A DNA stretch of 64,000 nucleotides from Phellopilus nigrolimitatus (GCA_021029095.1 JAJOHG010000006.1:1-64000); one strand, 5' to 3'. Counted from the first letter of the stretch, positions 34,006 to 50,809 are shown. The notes: generated by a model not told the origin, from the letters alone. A program made the numbers and translations.

Positions 34006-37000
34006 ATGTCACCCTCCTCTCTCCATTCCATGCCGTCAATCCACAACAAACCGCAAATAATCGACGTTCGTATTGCGGACGAAGCGCATGGCTCTCATGG
34101 TTATGGCATTCGTGAGCAAATCCTTGATGGTCTGAGAAAACCTCCCGGTAGCAAGTCTATTCCAACTATGTTATTATATGACGAACGCGGGCTCCGCTTG
34201 TACGACGCTATTGCTACTGACTGCAAAGAGTATTACCTCTTCGCCTCTGAAGAGGAAATCCTCAAATCTAACTCGGACGCAATTGTACAACTCATGCATG
34301 CCCGCGACGGAGAGGCGAGTGAAGTCGCTAATCCTGTAATTCTCGAGCTCGGGGCTGGGTGAGTACGACCAATTTGCTCTTGTATTTTCCGTATTCGCGA
34401 CGCGCTTGTGGTCCAGCGAGTTTGACTTCGCGTCAACTTTGCATCCGTATCTTATCTCTATTAATCATGTTTACATCAGTTCATTTTCGGATACAATTTC
34501 CCACTTATCTTTCAACTTTATGTTCAAATCTAATCACCTTTTTAGTTCTCTTAGAAAGACGACCCACATACTTCTGGCCCTGTCGAGACTCGCTTCCTCC
34601 TCTGACCAAACCACTGCGAAAAACGATGAAAAGCGCATAACTTATTACGCTCTTGATCTCGAAAAACGCGAGCTGGAACGCACCCTCACAGGTCTGATGT
34701 CAACTTATGGTAACGATCTTGAAGGGAAAGTTGAAGTAAAAGGGATGTGGGGCACATATGACGGTGGTTTGAAACTCGTGTACGAGGGCGGATTGAGTTC
34801 AAGAGCCGAATGCGAAGTAGCTCACGACTATTTGAGCCACGGAGCGGATTCCTCTTGCGATCGACAAGCTCGCAAGTCACACAGAGATGTATCTCCGCGC
34901 TTGGCGTACTCGAATTCGCGCTCGTCTCACAGTCGCAGCACTGGCGCAACCTCTCTGGCACCTCCGTCCAGTCCGGGGACCGATGACGGCTCGAAATTGT
35001 CTAGTCCTCCACTGCATCTTCTATTTCTTGGCTCTTCTCTGGGAAACTTTGATCGCGAGTCAGCCGTGTCCTTCTTGCGCTCGCTTCCCTTACGTCCTGG
35101 CTCAGGAGATACTCTCCTCCTCGGGCTCGACCATGACAATGGTAAGTTAAAGGTAGAAGAGGCCTACAATGACGCGAAAGGCGTGTCGAAGAATTTTGCT
35201 ATGAATGGTTTGCGAGTTGCAGGCAAGACAGTGGGAAATGAAATCCTATTTGATTCTGGGAAATGGGAATATGTCAACCGTTACAACGAAGCTGAACGTG
35301 AGTTGAACTCGATCGAAACACATGATATGACAACTAATGTATGGGCATTCTGTAGGCTGCCGTGAAGCTTATTACAAGTCAACTTGCGATCAGAAGCTCC
35401 AAGTTCCTGAATCGGCAGATATCATATCATTCCTTGCTGGTGAATTAGTAAAATTTTCAATATCGCAGAAGGTTAGTTCTTTCCATTTATTAGACTTCAT
35501 AACGCCTCATTGACGAATTGCAATCATTTTAAGTATTCTGACAAGGACGCTTACCCACTCTTCACGTCCGCTGAGCTTCGTCCAATCATGCGGTGGACTG
35601 ATGCGCCGGGTCAGTATTCGCTCTGGTTGCTCGAGCGTCCAACATTTACTTTTCCGTTGCTTAAATCGCCGAAACCCTTCTGCGTTCCCACGCTCGAGGA
35701 CTTTCGCACGATGTGGAAAGCCTGGGACACCATCACGTTCGGGATGATCCCACGCTCTATGCTTTTCACCAAGCCGACCGACCTGCGCCACATTTACCTA
35801 TTTTACTTGGGTCACATACCTGCTTTCCTTGATATCCACTTGACTCGGCTCCTTGGGGAGGCTCACTCGGAGCGAGAAAGCTTCAAGAACTATTTTGAGG
35901 TTAGTCAGGGATCCAGTCGCTTACTTTCTGATTTCTCACATAACTCTTGTATTAGCGAGAAATTGACGCGCATATCGACAATCCTTCTACTTGTCATGTA
36001 CGTGTCACAGTGATTTCCCTTCGTCATTGATACTGACGTGCTCATTGACAACCACTCCAAGCCTCACTCTGAAGTGCCTGATGATGCAGGCGAATGGCCT
36101 ACGCTTGAATCAATTATTAATTTCCGAGAGCGGGTGCGAGCACGCTTAGCGCGCCTCTACGGAGACATCGCATCTGGAAAACGGCAATTAACCAGGAAAG
36201 TGGCACGTGTGCTGCTCATGACGCTTGAGCATGAGGGCTTTCATGTTGAGGTACGTGTTTCGACAAGTCAGCGTCATTTTGAATTTGACGAAAAAATAAA
36301 CATGAAGACGCTTTTGTATATGCTCATGCAAGGCGCAGGAGCGCCTGGAGGGACTCTTCCTCCCCCAGGATTCACAGCACCTCCATGGGACATCCTTGCG
36401 GAACGATGGAACTCCATCCCACCTCCCGTAGAACCAACGGTCACTCTTGGACCCGCTGACGTTATTCTTGGACATGGCGATCCTGAGGCTTTGGACGACA
36501 ACCTAGAAGTAAGGTTTCAGGACGATAATGTCGAGTTCGGATGGGACAACGAACATCCAGCGCGGAAAGTGCTCGTCGAGACGTTCCGCATCGAGTGGAG
36601 GCCAGTGACCAACGGGGACTTCTACGAGTTTTTCAAGGGCGACGGGAAAGAGAAAGTCAAGCTTCCCGCGAGCTGGATTGAAATCAATGGGGAAACTCGT
36701 GTTCGTATCTATTTCTAGTTTTCTTCCGTATTTTGTTTCTACCGGGCTAATTGCATATTACATGCTTCGTTAAAATTAGGTTCGCACTCTGTATGGACCC
36801 ATTCCGATGAAATTCGCACAACACTGGCCGGTTCTCACTTCGTACGACGACATTTCAAAGTATGCCGGAGTGAAGGGCGGCCGACTCCCTACGGAAGCAG
36901 AACTCCTTCTCTTTTCCGACAGGTTCGAGAGTGGGTACGAGGGAGACGGAAATGTCGGGTTTAGGAACTGGCACCCTGTCCCGTGAGTTGTTCTTTAGGG

Positions 37001-37415
37001 CTTGAGGTTTTTCTAAACTAAGAAGTGTGCTCCAGAGTGACTACGGGCGGGGAGAAAGACACGGGGAAGGGGCACAACGGTGGTGTGTGGGAGTGGACGT
37101 CGACAGTATTCGATATAAATGATGGTTTCATACCTTCGAAGCTTTACCCGGGGTAGGCCAGCTCAGAAAGTACGGTTGGGCTTTACTCAGTTACCTTTTT
37201 ACAGGTGCTCGGGCGAATGCGTCGATGAGAAACGCAGAGTAATCGTACGTGCCTACCTTCGATCTGAGTCGAATTTGCGCACTGAATGTTGTAAACAGGC
37301 TGGAGGATCGTACGCGACTATCCCGCACCTGTCCGGGAGACGGATGCTGCGGAATTACTATCAGCACAACTACCCGTACCCGTGGGTCGCTGGCAGAGTT
37401 GCGTATGACTTGTGA
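34006..37415 (+). CDS. egt1: Egt1, ergothioneine biosynthesis methyltransferase/sulfoxide synthase, 895 aa
   Basis: Eleven exons join in frame over the whole gene (34006-34358, 34546-35297, 35356-35471, 35534-35899, 35956-35997, 36062-36250, 36308-36700, 36780-36982, 37036-37152, 37205-37244, 37299-37415). The N-terminal half is a histidine N-alpha-methyltransferase (EgtD-like: SIPTMLLYDERGLRLYDAI, EYYLFASEEEIL, ILELGAG, LLFLGSSLGNF). Next comes a DinB-like domain with the non-haem iron motif HEGFHVE at residues 600-606 (HX3HXE), then an FGE-sulfatase-like C-terminus (WEWTSTVF, GGSYATIP, NYYQHNYPYPWVAGRVAYD). Fungal Egt1 makes hercynine from histidine and couples it oxidatively to cysteine. 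It has the usual length, no breaks, and is probably cytosolic. A separate lyase (Egt2) is not in the window. Confidence 0.95.
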
Positions 37416-40400
37416 GAGTTGTGTAAAATCGGAGCAGGAAATTGGAGAAATGTACAGTAACAGAAGGGCGGACAAACGTGCTAGCTAGCTTGGAAAAGGA
37501 GTCTATGGAGTTTCAAACGCTCAAAATATTTTTGAAGCGCAGGATCTGAATGTACTTGTAACTTGAATACGAAGCACTCTTGACGGTTTATAAATGAATC
37601 CCGAAAAGGGCCAAGAGAATGGGGAAATATGTGGTCAAGAGCGAAGGTGAGGTTACCAGTGGAATAGTGAGAGATTCCTAATTAGCTATGTACAGAGTGA
37701 CGTTCGGATAAATACAAATGCGAAAAGAAAGAGTTTGATGCGAACCTTGTGTCGCCCTGGTATGGCAGGCAAACGCTGAGCACCAGAACGGCGGAGTCGA
37801 TGCGCCTGAAAACTCTAGAATAAGTTAAGTAGTTGCGAATATACCAGTAAATATGTTACACAACAGGCATGTTCTCATCGTATGAGGTCGGCTTGCTGAG
37901 GAGCACAACCGACGGGGCTGACTGCCAGCTTGACTCGACGCGTCTCGTCTGACTCCATTGACATGCGCTACGCACGGAGGAGGCCAACCAGCTGCTCCAT
38001 GAATCTGCCTGTATCGGCTGAACGGAAACTGCGCTGGTCTGACGCACGACTTCCGTCTGGCGGCGGGCGACGGGAGATGGGCGTTCAGACGGCTGGAGGC
38101 GATTGACGACTTTCACATGACGGCTTGCCTTGGCTTCCTCGGTGTTGGAGCAGGTTCTCGCAACCGTACCTTCAGACGCGTCCTACCATCTATCCATCAA
38201 CGTCTCGCATCCAGTCCGTAAATAACCCACGCATAGTTCAAAATACGTCCGTTTGCCGTCGAGAGCTCACTCGTGGTAATTGTGCTGTCCAGGAAAGGAA
38301 GGCACGTCCTATTTGGGATGATCTTGCCACCGCCGCCTATAGATGTCAAGCCGACGAAAACCAGCTTCTCAAGGCAGACGCCAACTTTGGATTCGATCTC
38401 CTCATATCACCGTTTGTTGCTGTGTCTGCATCCATCGCACGGAGGCAGACACCCTCCGACGCCCGCGCTTTGCTCTCATGTTTTCGCTTGCCTTCGCCCC
38501 CATAACCTTTTCGTACTTCTGTCGTCGTGTACCGTGCTTCCGGAATCTGAAATCCTGCTGTTGGGTGTTTAACTCATACTTGGCTTGGTACACGTGGGCG
38601 GAAAAAAGCCTATCGCTGGCTTTCTGAGGGAGAGAATGGATCTGCGGGCGACGGCCTGCACAATGTGCTGCAAGGAAGGTGAGTCTTCTCTGTACATTAT
38701 GTTTCAAAGGGGCACACCGGTATAGGGCGTACGGCACCACGATTTAGTGTCGTGGCGTAGTTTCTCGTGTTTCGTTTGTTTCTGTTAACGATCGTTTAAC
38801 GAAGAAGCTGACCTATGTTTCTTGCAGAATAATTCTCATGTCCGAACACTGCTGAGCCATACGATTGCTACACCTGGTCCCATAAACCCTTCCCTATCAT
38901 CATCGTTGCGCTCGGCGGGCCATCAGCCGTCAAAGGCGTGCGATTTGGCTGAGAAATAGTTCGGCAATTGTCCCGGTCTTGCAAAAATACTTTTTTGAAG
39001 GAAGCGGTGGTGCTCGAGGGCTGCGTCCATAGAGGTACGTCGCCACTGCAAATTTATTTCTTAAATTTTGCTTTGATTCCAAGCTCAACATGCTCGCTTT
39101 CTTTTCTTAATATAGTTTCCGAGAATTCAGCCACGTTTAGGAGGCGCCAACTGAATGGGACGCTTGTGCGACGTTAAGCTGTGAAGAGATTGTTGGCTTT
39201 TGGCATCTTTTTTCGGACAGTCATCACCAAATCAGACGTCTTCGGCCTTCTTAGACAGCATCCGTTTCCAAAAACCACCTACCTAACTAAGCTGAACTCG
39301 CGCAGTGCATTTCTCGTTTGCGCTCCCCTAGTTTGTCACTTTTAAATCGTCCCTGAGTCGCATCTCCGAAGGCGTTTTCGCGGGTTTTCCTCAGCCAGTC
39401 AACTAGTGCGTTTCTTTCGGTTCCCTCATTCAACAATGCGGTCTCATCATCCACACTTGCGTTAAGATCCCTTAAAATCTTTAAACGATTGACGAAAAGC
39501 GCTATACAACGCTCCTATCATTCATTACCGAAAGAAACACGAACCCGATCACCGCGTCCGTCTTCCTCGTCTCGCCGACGTGCTCGCGCAAGCCGATGGT
39601 CGTGCGTGACTTCGTCGAGACCAGCTGGACGGTTCGTAACTGTTTTGGGCCGACATGAAGGCGATCAGCTGGATGGGGCCTACATGGTGGAATGCAGCTC
39701 ATCACGAGTGCTAAGAGCTAAGGCCGTATGTAGTCTCCTGTAATCTCTTTCCGGCGTAGCTAGATCATTGCATTCATAACGCAGGCCGTTTTGTGGTACA
39801 AACTCGTCTGGGTTGATTGCGTGCAATTCCAGAGCAAGCCTGTCTAATGACCGTGAACGATTCGACACCAGCTCTCCGTCTATGTTATCAGTCCTCGGAA
39901 GAATCGAGAGGCGATCAGTAAACTCTCAAATTCCTGTATTAACACAGCGACAAAAGGTATTCAGTCTCCTTCCTGCTTCTATCCTCCAATACGCAAGTAT
40001 GGATATGTGGCCTGCGACTTCAGGGGTGGCTTCTGGGAGCTACGCAGCAACTGCAAGGAAGTAAAGCAAAGGGACCGGTCAATATTGTTGTAGCCGGAAA
40101 GGTCAGATGCAGCTACCAACAAGTCCGTACGTCCCCGCTATCTCTCTAGCGCGAGAAATGATGATTATCGCCCATCTTTGCAGATCCTACAAAGAGATGG
40201 AAAAGGGTCCGATCGTCCAAGAGAGCTATATTCTAGACGTATTCAAAAGATGTAATTACATGTGTTTAAAACATCAAGTGAGTACATACTTCTGAATCTC
40301 ATCTGCAGCCCCTTTCTCATCGTTTTCTGACTCATTGACTTAAGATTGTACAATGAAGAAGTTGCGTTTTTTGGCGCTAATCGGAGGTATTGCTCTTGCG

Positions 40401-40693
40401 AATAATAAACCAACCAAAGTCAACTCACCGGCGTACTTCTAGCAGGCTGATAATTAGCACTAAATCCGGAGACTATAGGCTTCCGGTCTTTCTCACATGG
40501 TCTGCGAAAGGAACGAGATCAAAAGAAGCTTCGCCGATTTGGTTACGATTCTGCTCACGGCAACACCGTGCTCACCCGTGCGTTGGTCTGCTTCCTTATT
40601 GCATTTCTCGCATCTCTTATAAATATGCAGCAACTCTTTACAGACCAGCTACACTTCTTACTCCTGTAGTTCGAAGCGCGTATTTTGACAACT
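37416..40693. other. 3.3-kb region without a supportable gene
   Basis: Coding-like phrases exist but could not be joined into a gene. One is a minus-strand tail at 37856-38116 (KVVNRLQPSERPSPVARRQT) and another a minus-strand phrase near 38330-38390 (LVFVGLTSIGGGGKIIPNRT). Around 39490-39740 both strands have open frames of unclear meaning. These may be old gene debris. The GMC promoter with a TATA box lies at the right end. Confidence 0.4.
40618..40625 (+). promoter_or_regulatory. TATA box of the GMC oxidoreductase gene
   Basis: TATAAATA lies about 70 bases before the ATG at 40694. Confidence 0.45.
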
Positions 40694-43621
<2,928 letters not shown>

Positions 43622-43883
43622 AGTGTCAGACGTGCCGTTAAGTATTTGCAGAGGGCTTCTACTATCGCCCCAGAATTCAGATAACTTGGTTGTGGTGCGA
43701 CTGCATCATGGCCTTTCTTCTGGAGAGGCGCGCGATCGACTCGAGGTGTTAATTCGTTACTTGTTGACGGGATGGATTCTTGTACTATGCAAAACCCTTT
43801 TATTACTGAGTTGATAACAAGAAAGCGCTTTAGAATTACAACAGCACTATATTCTACATTCAGAACCAAACTACACCAGACAT

Positions 43884-46800
43884 CTACTCACCACGGTGCA
43901 TGAACTCCCAACACGCCTTCCCGGGCTCGTTGCCCAGTATCTCCTGCACCGCGGGGAGGCCCAGCGCGCAGAACGCGCGCACGCTGTGCACCTTGCTCAT
44001 CACGTACTTCACGTTCTTCGCGGAGACGCTCGGTAGCGCGCGGAGGAGCTCCTCCGCCGCCTGGTTCACGCCTGCGCCCGCCTCGGGGTCCTCCTCCGCG
44101 CCGACCGCGATCGCGCGTGCGGCGTCCGGCTCGGGACGCTGCTGCTTGAGGTCGGTGAATATATCTGCGGTGGCGTACGGCGAGGACGACCAGAGGATGC
44201 GCAACCGCGGGAAGCTCAGCGTAAGGAGCACGAGCTTCGCCTGGACCGTTGTCGTCGCGAGTGTGTCGGGGGCTGGCTCGTTCGCCTTCTTCGGAGGGTA
44301 CTTCCCCGTGTTTTTGGTGTAGGATTTCATCTCGCCCACGATCTGGATTTGCATCAGCAGCTGTTCGACAAGAGAGATCTCAGAGCGCACATCTAAGGAG
44401 AATGACTTGTGCTCTTCGAACTCGATCAACAGGATCGGCTGTTTGTAATGCACCGACATAAGCTCGCACTGCGTATACCTAATAAATGTGCACAGCGATG
44501 AGGGACAGCACAGGAGCAGCACGCGCTACACTCACAGGCGCCCGGAGTTAAAGCTCTGCACCAGGTCGGGAATGCTCTTCCGCTCCACGCAGATGTCGGG
44601 CGTCAGGATGTAGTCGCCGACAGTCAGCGTCGCGGGGACGACGAGCAACCGCGCCGCGTGCAGAAGTGACGGCAGCGTCGAACGGAACTCGCGCATGTCG
44701 ACGATGACCTGCGAGGGCGCCGTGCTGATCTGCTTCCCGCCCGCAAGGCGCGTGCTGATCGTTTTGATGATGCTCTCGCCCGCCGCGCCCGCGCGGCGGT
44801 CCTCCGTGAGCGCGATGACCATGCTCTGCATGGCACTGAGTAAGCATCAGAGAGAAAAGAAGGGTCTGGGGAGACGCACCCCGCGCTCGCGGATCAGGCG
44901 CTCGAACGCGTCCTTCTCGCGGCGCATGCCCGCGAGGAACTTGTGCTCCTCACATGAGTACTGGTACATCATGAAGTACACGCGTACCGCGAGGCCGCGG
45001 TGCGCGTTCTTGTAGCACTGCCGGCGCATATATGTGAGTGAGCGAGCGCCGCGGACCGGGCGGGCGGGCGGCGCACCTCGATCCGCCGGACAAAGTCCTG
45101 GTTCGGTTCGTACATGATGATGAAGCGCGGGCGGAGCTCCTCGAGGACCTGGTCGTCCGTGTCGTCCGAGTATGCGCGGAGCAGCACCGTCTGTTGCGGC
45201 GCAAGCAGGCCGTAGTTGGGGTCGACGTCCGCCTCCACGTCGCCCGTGCTGAGAGCGAGCGCAATCTCCGCGTCGACGTCTATAGACGGCCTTTCTATGA
45301 CACCGCCGAAAGGCTGCCCTCCCAGGCCTTCGGCAACGGCATCGTCACCCTCGTCCTCGTCATCGATAAGATTGAGCACCCCATCCTGCGTCGCCAAGCT
45401 AATAGCGCAAAACACGTCAGAAACCGGATTGGGATGATTTGAATCTAGAGACAACGCACAACTCGGCAATGGAGTCCGCCTCGACGCGCATCGCGCCCTC
45501 GCCCACTAGGATGCCCAGCCTCTCGCGCTCCTTCGCCGACATTCCGCTTTCGCGCGCCAGCGCCGGCGCCACCGTATCCCCGCTCTGGCGCCCGGGTGTA
45601 GCCGCAGCAGGCGCAGGCGCGCCGCCCCGCACGCGCCGCCTTCCCGCACTCCGCTCCGCCCTCAGCGCGTCCTTCTTCCGCAGCGCCTCGCCGACGCCGC
45701 GATCCTCACGCGCGGCGGCAGCCGCATCCTCGCTCCGCGGGCCGGGCATCTGGGATGTGCGCCCGCCGCTGCCGTCGCGCCGACCCGCGGCGAGCCGCGC
45801 CTTCCACCAGAGGTACAGCCGCAGGCGGCGCTCGAGCATGCGGCGCCCCCGCGCGCCGGGGGGTGCGCCCCGGTCGAGCGCGCCGAGATAGTCCGCAAGA
45901 ACTTCGCTACGTGCGTTGGCTCGCGCACATCACAAGCACCGTGTTGGTGCCGGGCGCCGCTGTCGGCGCTTGTGAGTGAGAAAATAATGGAAAGAGAGCG
46001 GAGACGTACAGGAGGAGCCGGGCGTGCTCTCTAGCTTGACAATCTCGTCTTCGATCTCCTGCAGGGCGTCTGCGACGAGGCCCCACTTCGGGAGCTCTTC
46101 GAGCACGGGCTCCATGCCGTCGGGAAGCCACCGCTTCCTCTTCCTCGTCTGTGCCTTCGCCTGCGTTTCTTTCCCCTTGCCTCCCGGCGCCGCACCCGCC
46201 CCCTCGACCTCGTCTAACGCCTGCCCACGCTTCTTCGTCATCCACCAGGTCGACGTCATACTGCGTCTGGCCTTGCGCCCCCGCACCCGGAGTCTGCTGG
46301 GGCTGTGGCCTTCCGGGAGATGAGGAGACATAGCAGCGGCGCTTCGCAGTCTGGAAGATCGTGTGCGCGGCATCCGTGAAGAGCCAGGGTGATTGGTGCG
46401 TGCGCGGCGCGCCGCTCGCGGACGTGGAGTTCGCCGCGAGGATCGTCTCGAGATACGCGTGGAACGCGAGCGGGTCGTACGAGAGGAGGTACCTAAGAAC
46501 AAATGTGTACTTAATGTGGGATTAAACGGCCGTCGGTGAAGGGAAAACGCACGTGAGGAGGTTGCGCAGCGTCGCGAGGTCGCCGACGAGCTGCTTTGTC
46601 TTCGGACCGACTTTGTGCCAGACGGGGTCGAGCTGGCGGCGGACGACCGCGTCGAACGAGCGGAAGTACGCATTCTCAACGTTCAGGTCGTCGAGTTCGA
46701 GCTGGCGGCACGAGAAGCGCGTCAGATGCCGCCTCTCGCCGATACCCAAAAACAACGAAGACGCGGCTCACTGTGGTGTTCGCGCGCTTGAGCTCCGCGA

Positions 46801-47615
46801 GCGTCGCGCCCATGCACTGCACGATCGCGTGGTGGATGTCCTTCATGGGCTCGGTCAACTCCTGATGCACCTCGACGACGTCCGCGCGGCGGCGCGTGAG
46901 CGACGCCTGCACTTCCGCGTGGAAGCGTGGGTAGATGTGCGCCGCGCGCAGCTGGAGCGCCTTCATGAGCGCCTGGAGCGGCGCGAGCCCGCCGCCGATG
47001 GCCTCCGGCGCGTCCGAGACAGCCTTCACGAAGCCCGTGGTGTTTTTCTCGCGGAAGAGCCGCAAGATGAAGGCCTCAAGGGAGAGCGCGGTCACTCTAC
47101 TGCGAATTAGCAAGGCTTCTTTTGGGAGTATGAAGAGGGGCGTACGCACTTCTCTGCGTGGAGGACGACGAGCCCGGTGATGAGCTCTATCGGGATGTCG
47201 GCCTGCAGCATGTCTACGACGAGGATGCGCGAGGTGACCGAGATCAGCCCGCCTTGCTTGTAGAGCACCTGTCTGCGTAACGTCAATTCGGACGTCCACT
47301 ACTCGCGTACGAGAACACACGCACTCACCTTTCCTTCCTGCCCATCTCGTACCCGACGACGCGTAGCCCGGGCCGCCGACAGCCCATGACACCAAGGGCC
47401 TCGCCGATACTCGCCTCCTCGTCAGGCGCGGCATTCACGAGGAGGACGAGGTTGTGCGGGCCGTCGTAGATCTGGAGGAGCGTGCAGACGATCTTGCGGA
47501 GCCCGAGGCCGCGCGCGAGGATGAGCAAGTCGGAGGTGGACGGGTCGAGGAGGTTCTCGACGATATGCCGCTGGAACGGCAGCAACGATGTCGTCGACGC
47601 TGTCGGTTCTGTCAT
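43884..47615 (-). CDS. XPF/Rad1/ERCC4-type DNA repair endonuclease, with two apparent frame breaks
   Basis: The minus strand has the full family order. The inactive helicase-like region begins MTEPTASTTSLLPFQRHIVE (exon to 47325) and continues through VLYKQGGLISVTSRILVVDM. A middle linker is GC-rich and Arg/Ala-rich. The ERCC4 nuclease domain includes SQVIVDMREFRSTLPSLLHA and the metal motif GDY..ERKSIPDL (about 44540-44610). The C-terminal HhH2 part is LLRALPSVSAKNVKYVMSKV. With its Ercc1/Rad10 partner it cuts DNA 5' of lesions in nucleotide excision and crosslink repair. Two breaks are seen. An extra G near 46223-46226 separates VDDEEAW from QALDEVEG. A TAG near 45908-45911 separates MCASQRT from SEVLADYLGALDR. 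All other exons fit. Confidence 0.85.
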
Positions 47616-48568
47616 GACTTGAGAGACATATACATATTTGAGCTTGAGAGTTCCGCGCTCAGCTCATGGAATGTGTCGCGTGCGTCGGCAACGAGCGGCT
47701 ACCTAGCGCATTATGTAATACTGAAAAATCCCTTCCTTGCGGACGAGATACTTGCCAGCCACAATATCTACTGTGTACGCCGAATCACGGTATTCAGAGT
47801 CATTCCGTGGATAAATCTAATGTCCCTGCACACCTTCGAGTTTCTCTCTCGCCTCTGCGATTCGACCATGGATCGAATTATTTCTTCTTACCGGAGGATT
47901 GCGTCTCTATACGAAGACGAAAGCGACTACATCACTGGTTTATCTGACGGCACACACAGTCAGCCAGTTTAAATTTTCATTAAGTAAGGTGGTCTCGAAA
48001 CAACAAATCAACCGAGACGAACAAATCATTACGGACATCATCCCTTCCACGCGCTCGCAGATACCTGACGACGGATTTCATCTCGATCACGTCTGGACTG
48101 CTGAAGGATTCACCTTCTATAACTGCCTCTATCAGAAAACTAGCAGAAGGGCGACAAAGTCTGCTTATTATCCGCACGTACTCGTTGTGATTCGTCCGGT
48201 CTGCTTGCGAGCGGTTTTGCTTCCTCTATCACGCCTCGTCTAATTACATGTAGCGAGCATCTCTCGGGCTTTTCTGGACTCCCTTGTATAGATCCATGTC
48301 AGCTTTACAGAAACGGCGGTTTTGCAGACCGAAACTACTTCCATCCAGGATAAGCTACAGACATTCGCACCTATGAACATACTGAAATACTACTACACAT
48401 TATGTACCGTATTTTATTCTAATCCTCCCACATTGGCGTTTGGTAATGACGGCCACAGATCTTTCATCGCTTGGTTTTATGAGAACACGCTGTGTCCTCT
48501 ATAATGAGATATACCCCCCCAAAAAAATAGTAAAGACTGGTCACGAGTAGACGAAGCACACTGAAGAA
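47616..48568. other. Intergenic region between XPF (minus) and the MFS transporter (minus)
   Basis: The plus-strand open frames at 47899-48243 and 48322-48504 lack conserved blocks. This could be an unrecognised small gene, but I cannot support one. Confidence 0.4.
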
Positions 48569-50809
48569 TCAAGAGGGCATCCACGACGTCCTATAGACCC
48601 AACTGCGAGCACGTTTGCCATAGATATACATCGGTATCGTCATCAAGCAAACACCAATGTTGATACCACCGATGGTGCAGAAGGTTCGAAGGACAAGATA
48701 TTTAAGCTTACTCCAGGTAGATAGAGATGCGAAAACGAGGGACATACTTTGGTTTGCGATCCAGTCTGTGATGACATACGTTATGCCGAACGAGAAAAAG
48801 CTTCTGAAGATACTGTATTTCAAGCTCAGGAGATCAGACCTCAACCAAATTGCGAGTTGAAGGAGCTTACCCCTTTGTTGCAAAGGCCTCGAGAGCAAAG
48901 CGCGAATGCGAGTCAACAATGTATGTCACAACGCTGACGAACTTGTTTGTGAACCGTTTAGGAGAGGAACGAGATTGCTCACGCTATGGCCCCGACTGCA
49001 TGTCAAAGTTGATGAGCGAGTAGAATATCGCAGGCGCGATCCAAGGCTCCTCGAGGCTCGCGCTGACTGCCCAGCCAAAATATCCTATCGTGCTCGAAAT
49101 AGTGAGCGGAATGACCATCAAAAGACGAAACCTTTAACAGAGTTAGAAGTAGATTCCTTTAGTAAGAAAACTTAGAAGCGATAATAAACTTGAAACGCAC
49201 TCTGGTTCGTAGACACCGCCGTTCCTGCGAGACATATATCTTACTGTCCAGTCGCTCAGCGGGCCTGCCATCAGGTTACCGAGAAATGCTGCGATGAATG
49301 GCCCAATACCCGAGATAAGACCTACGGGTCCCGGCTTAATGTCGTAACCGAATTTTGGGTCGGAGAAGAGTAGCGAAACGGATACAGAAAGCGCGACCAC
49401 TGGACGTAAATAACGCGGTTAGCCATGCTGGCTTCACAAACCAAGTTATAATATTGAAGGGACGTACACCATGTACTCGACGTCCCAAAAACGATAATTG
49501 CCCACGCAACGACAGGACTGGCCGCGAGAGAGTGAACTGAGTTTCAAGAAGCTTTGGTCAGAAAAACGGTGTCCTGCCCACGGTCTCATCAATTGGAAAA
49601 ACGTGTTCGCGACTTCTTTCCTTGAGCATTCGACGTCGAGTGTCTTATTTTCAACAGAGTGTTCCTCGTCTGATGATAACGTACTACGAGATGAGTTATT
49701 CGAAGCGGAGGCGAGCCCGGACTTCGCGCCTAGGTCAGATATAGCGTGGATGTTTTGACGGACGTAAGCAGTCTCGGGAACAAAAAGTATGGTCATGATG
49801 AGCAGGACCCCAATCTGGAAGGATTACGCTTAGAAAATAAATTGAAAACGGCGACTATTGAACACACCAAAACTGCCTCGATTGCAAAGCAAATTCTCCA
49901 AGATCTATGTAACGGTTCAACGTCCGCGGAACAGGAAGAATCAAGATCAATAGACGCACGCATTTTCGATCAAGTAACCGTTCACTATGGAGACGCCAGA
50001 TAGGCCGCCTAGCATGGCGAACTGGATCAGGAGAATTAGTGATTCTATCTTGTAAGAGAGCATGACACTTACACTCCAGAAAGCAATCCAAGTACCTCTC
50101 TCATGGACGAAGAAGATATCACTGGAAGTAGTTTAGAAGATACCTTCAAGACAGATAGAGAACATACGCGATAGTCACAGAAACGAGGGACTCGATGGGA
50201 GCCATACCAATGCCTCCGATAATTCGACCAGTTGTGAGACTCCCCGCATCCTTTGCCACCGCGCTCAGAATTGAGCTCACGAGCAGAAACAAGTTCCCGA
50301 GAAGAAGAAACAAGTTCCCGAGAAGAAGAACGGGACGTCGACCCCAAATGACGCTTGCGGGTGCGGAAAGAAACAGGATGAGCCCGCTGGCCAAAATGAG
50401 GTCGCCACTCATCATCGAGAGCATGCCAACATTCGTGTCGAGGTCCTCCGCAACTTCGACAAGGCCGGCGTTGATAATGGGCCCGAACGCACCCACGACG
50501 CCAGCGCCGAAAGTGAGCGTGAGCATAAGCATCATTTTACGCCAGACAGGCCAGTTTAAAGGATCGTTAGGCGAGTCAGAGGGCTGCGGAATGAGGATGA
50601 CGCCTCCCTTCCCTCGCTTGAGTTCCGCGGCCAGCGCGTCAACGGGTCCCGCACCATGATTGTGCAGGTCATCGGGCAGAGAAGTTCCTTCAGGTATAGG
50701 TCAGATTTCTGAAACATCCTAGAGCAATAATCAAATGCAAAAGGCAAAACGCACCCGGAACATTCTCTCCAAGGTGTCGGTCAGGTACGATTCCGACTCC
50801 GTGGCCCAT
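48569..50809 (-). CDS. MFS transporter (12-TM, drug:H+ antiporter-like), possibly frameshifted
   Basis: The start region has the fungal MFS phrase DPLNWPVWRKMMLM before TM1. Next come TM helices, motif A-like WGRRPVLLLGN, and FVPETAYVRQNI before the central loop. Later blocks are VVALSVSVSLLFSDPKFGYD, FIAAFLGNLMAGPLSDW and a C-terminal half ending SWVYRTSWMPS. Introns are short and numerous. Near 48998-49002 the sequence reads into a TAG unless one base is added, which would restore the usual GAIA block of this family. A 21-bp tandem duplication at 50287-50328 adds seven residues (repeated LGNLFLL) to one helix. The substrate is unknown. It is the gene next to the repeat-peptide precursor. 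Confidence 0.75.
50287..50328. repeat. 21-bp tandem duplication inside the MFS gene
   Basis: Two perfect 21-base copies stand head to tail (50287-50307 and 50308-50328). The unit is a multiple of three, so the frame is kept and a Leu-rich heptad of a membrane helix is doubled. Confidence 0.9.

Noticed and set aside
37856..38580. Coding-like phrases on both strands right of Egt1
   Set aside because: I could not connect them with splice sites into one frame, and no family was recognised.
45038..45979. Several long open frames on the plus strand opposite XPF
   Set aside because: They are antisense shadows created by high GC content in the XPF coding region; the minus strand has the conserved family blocks.
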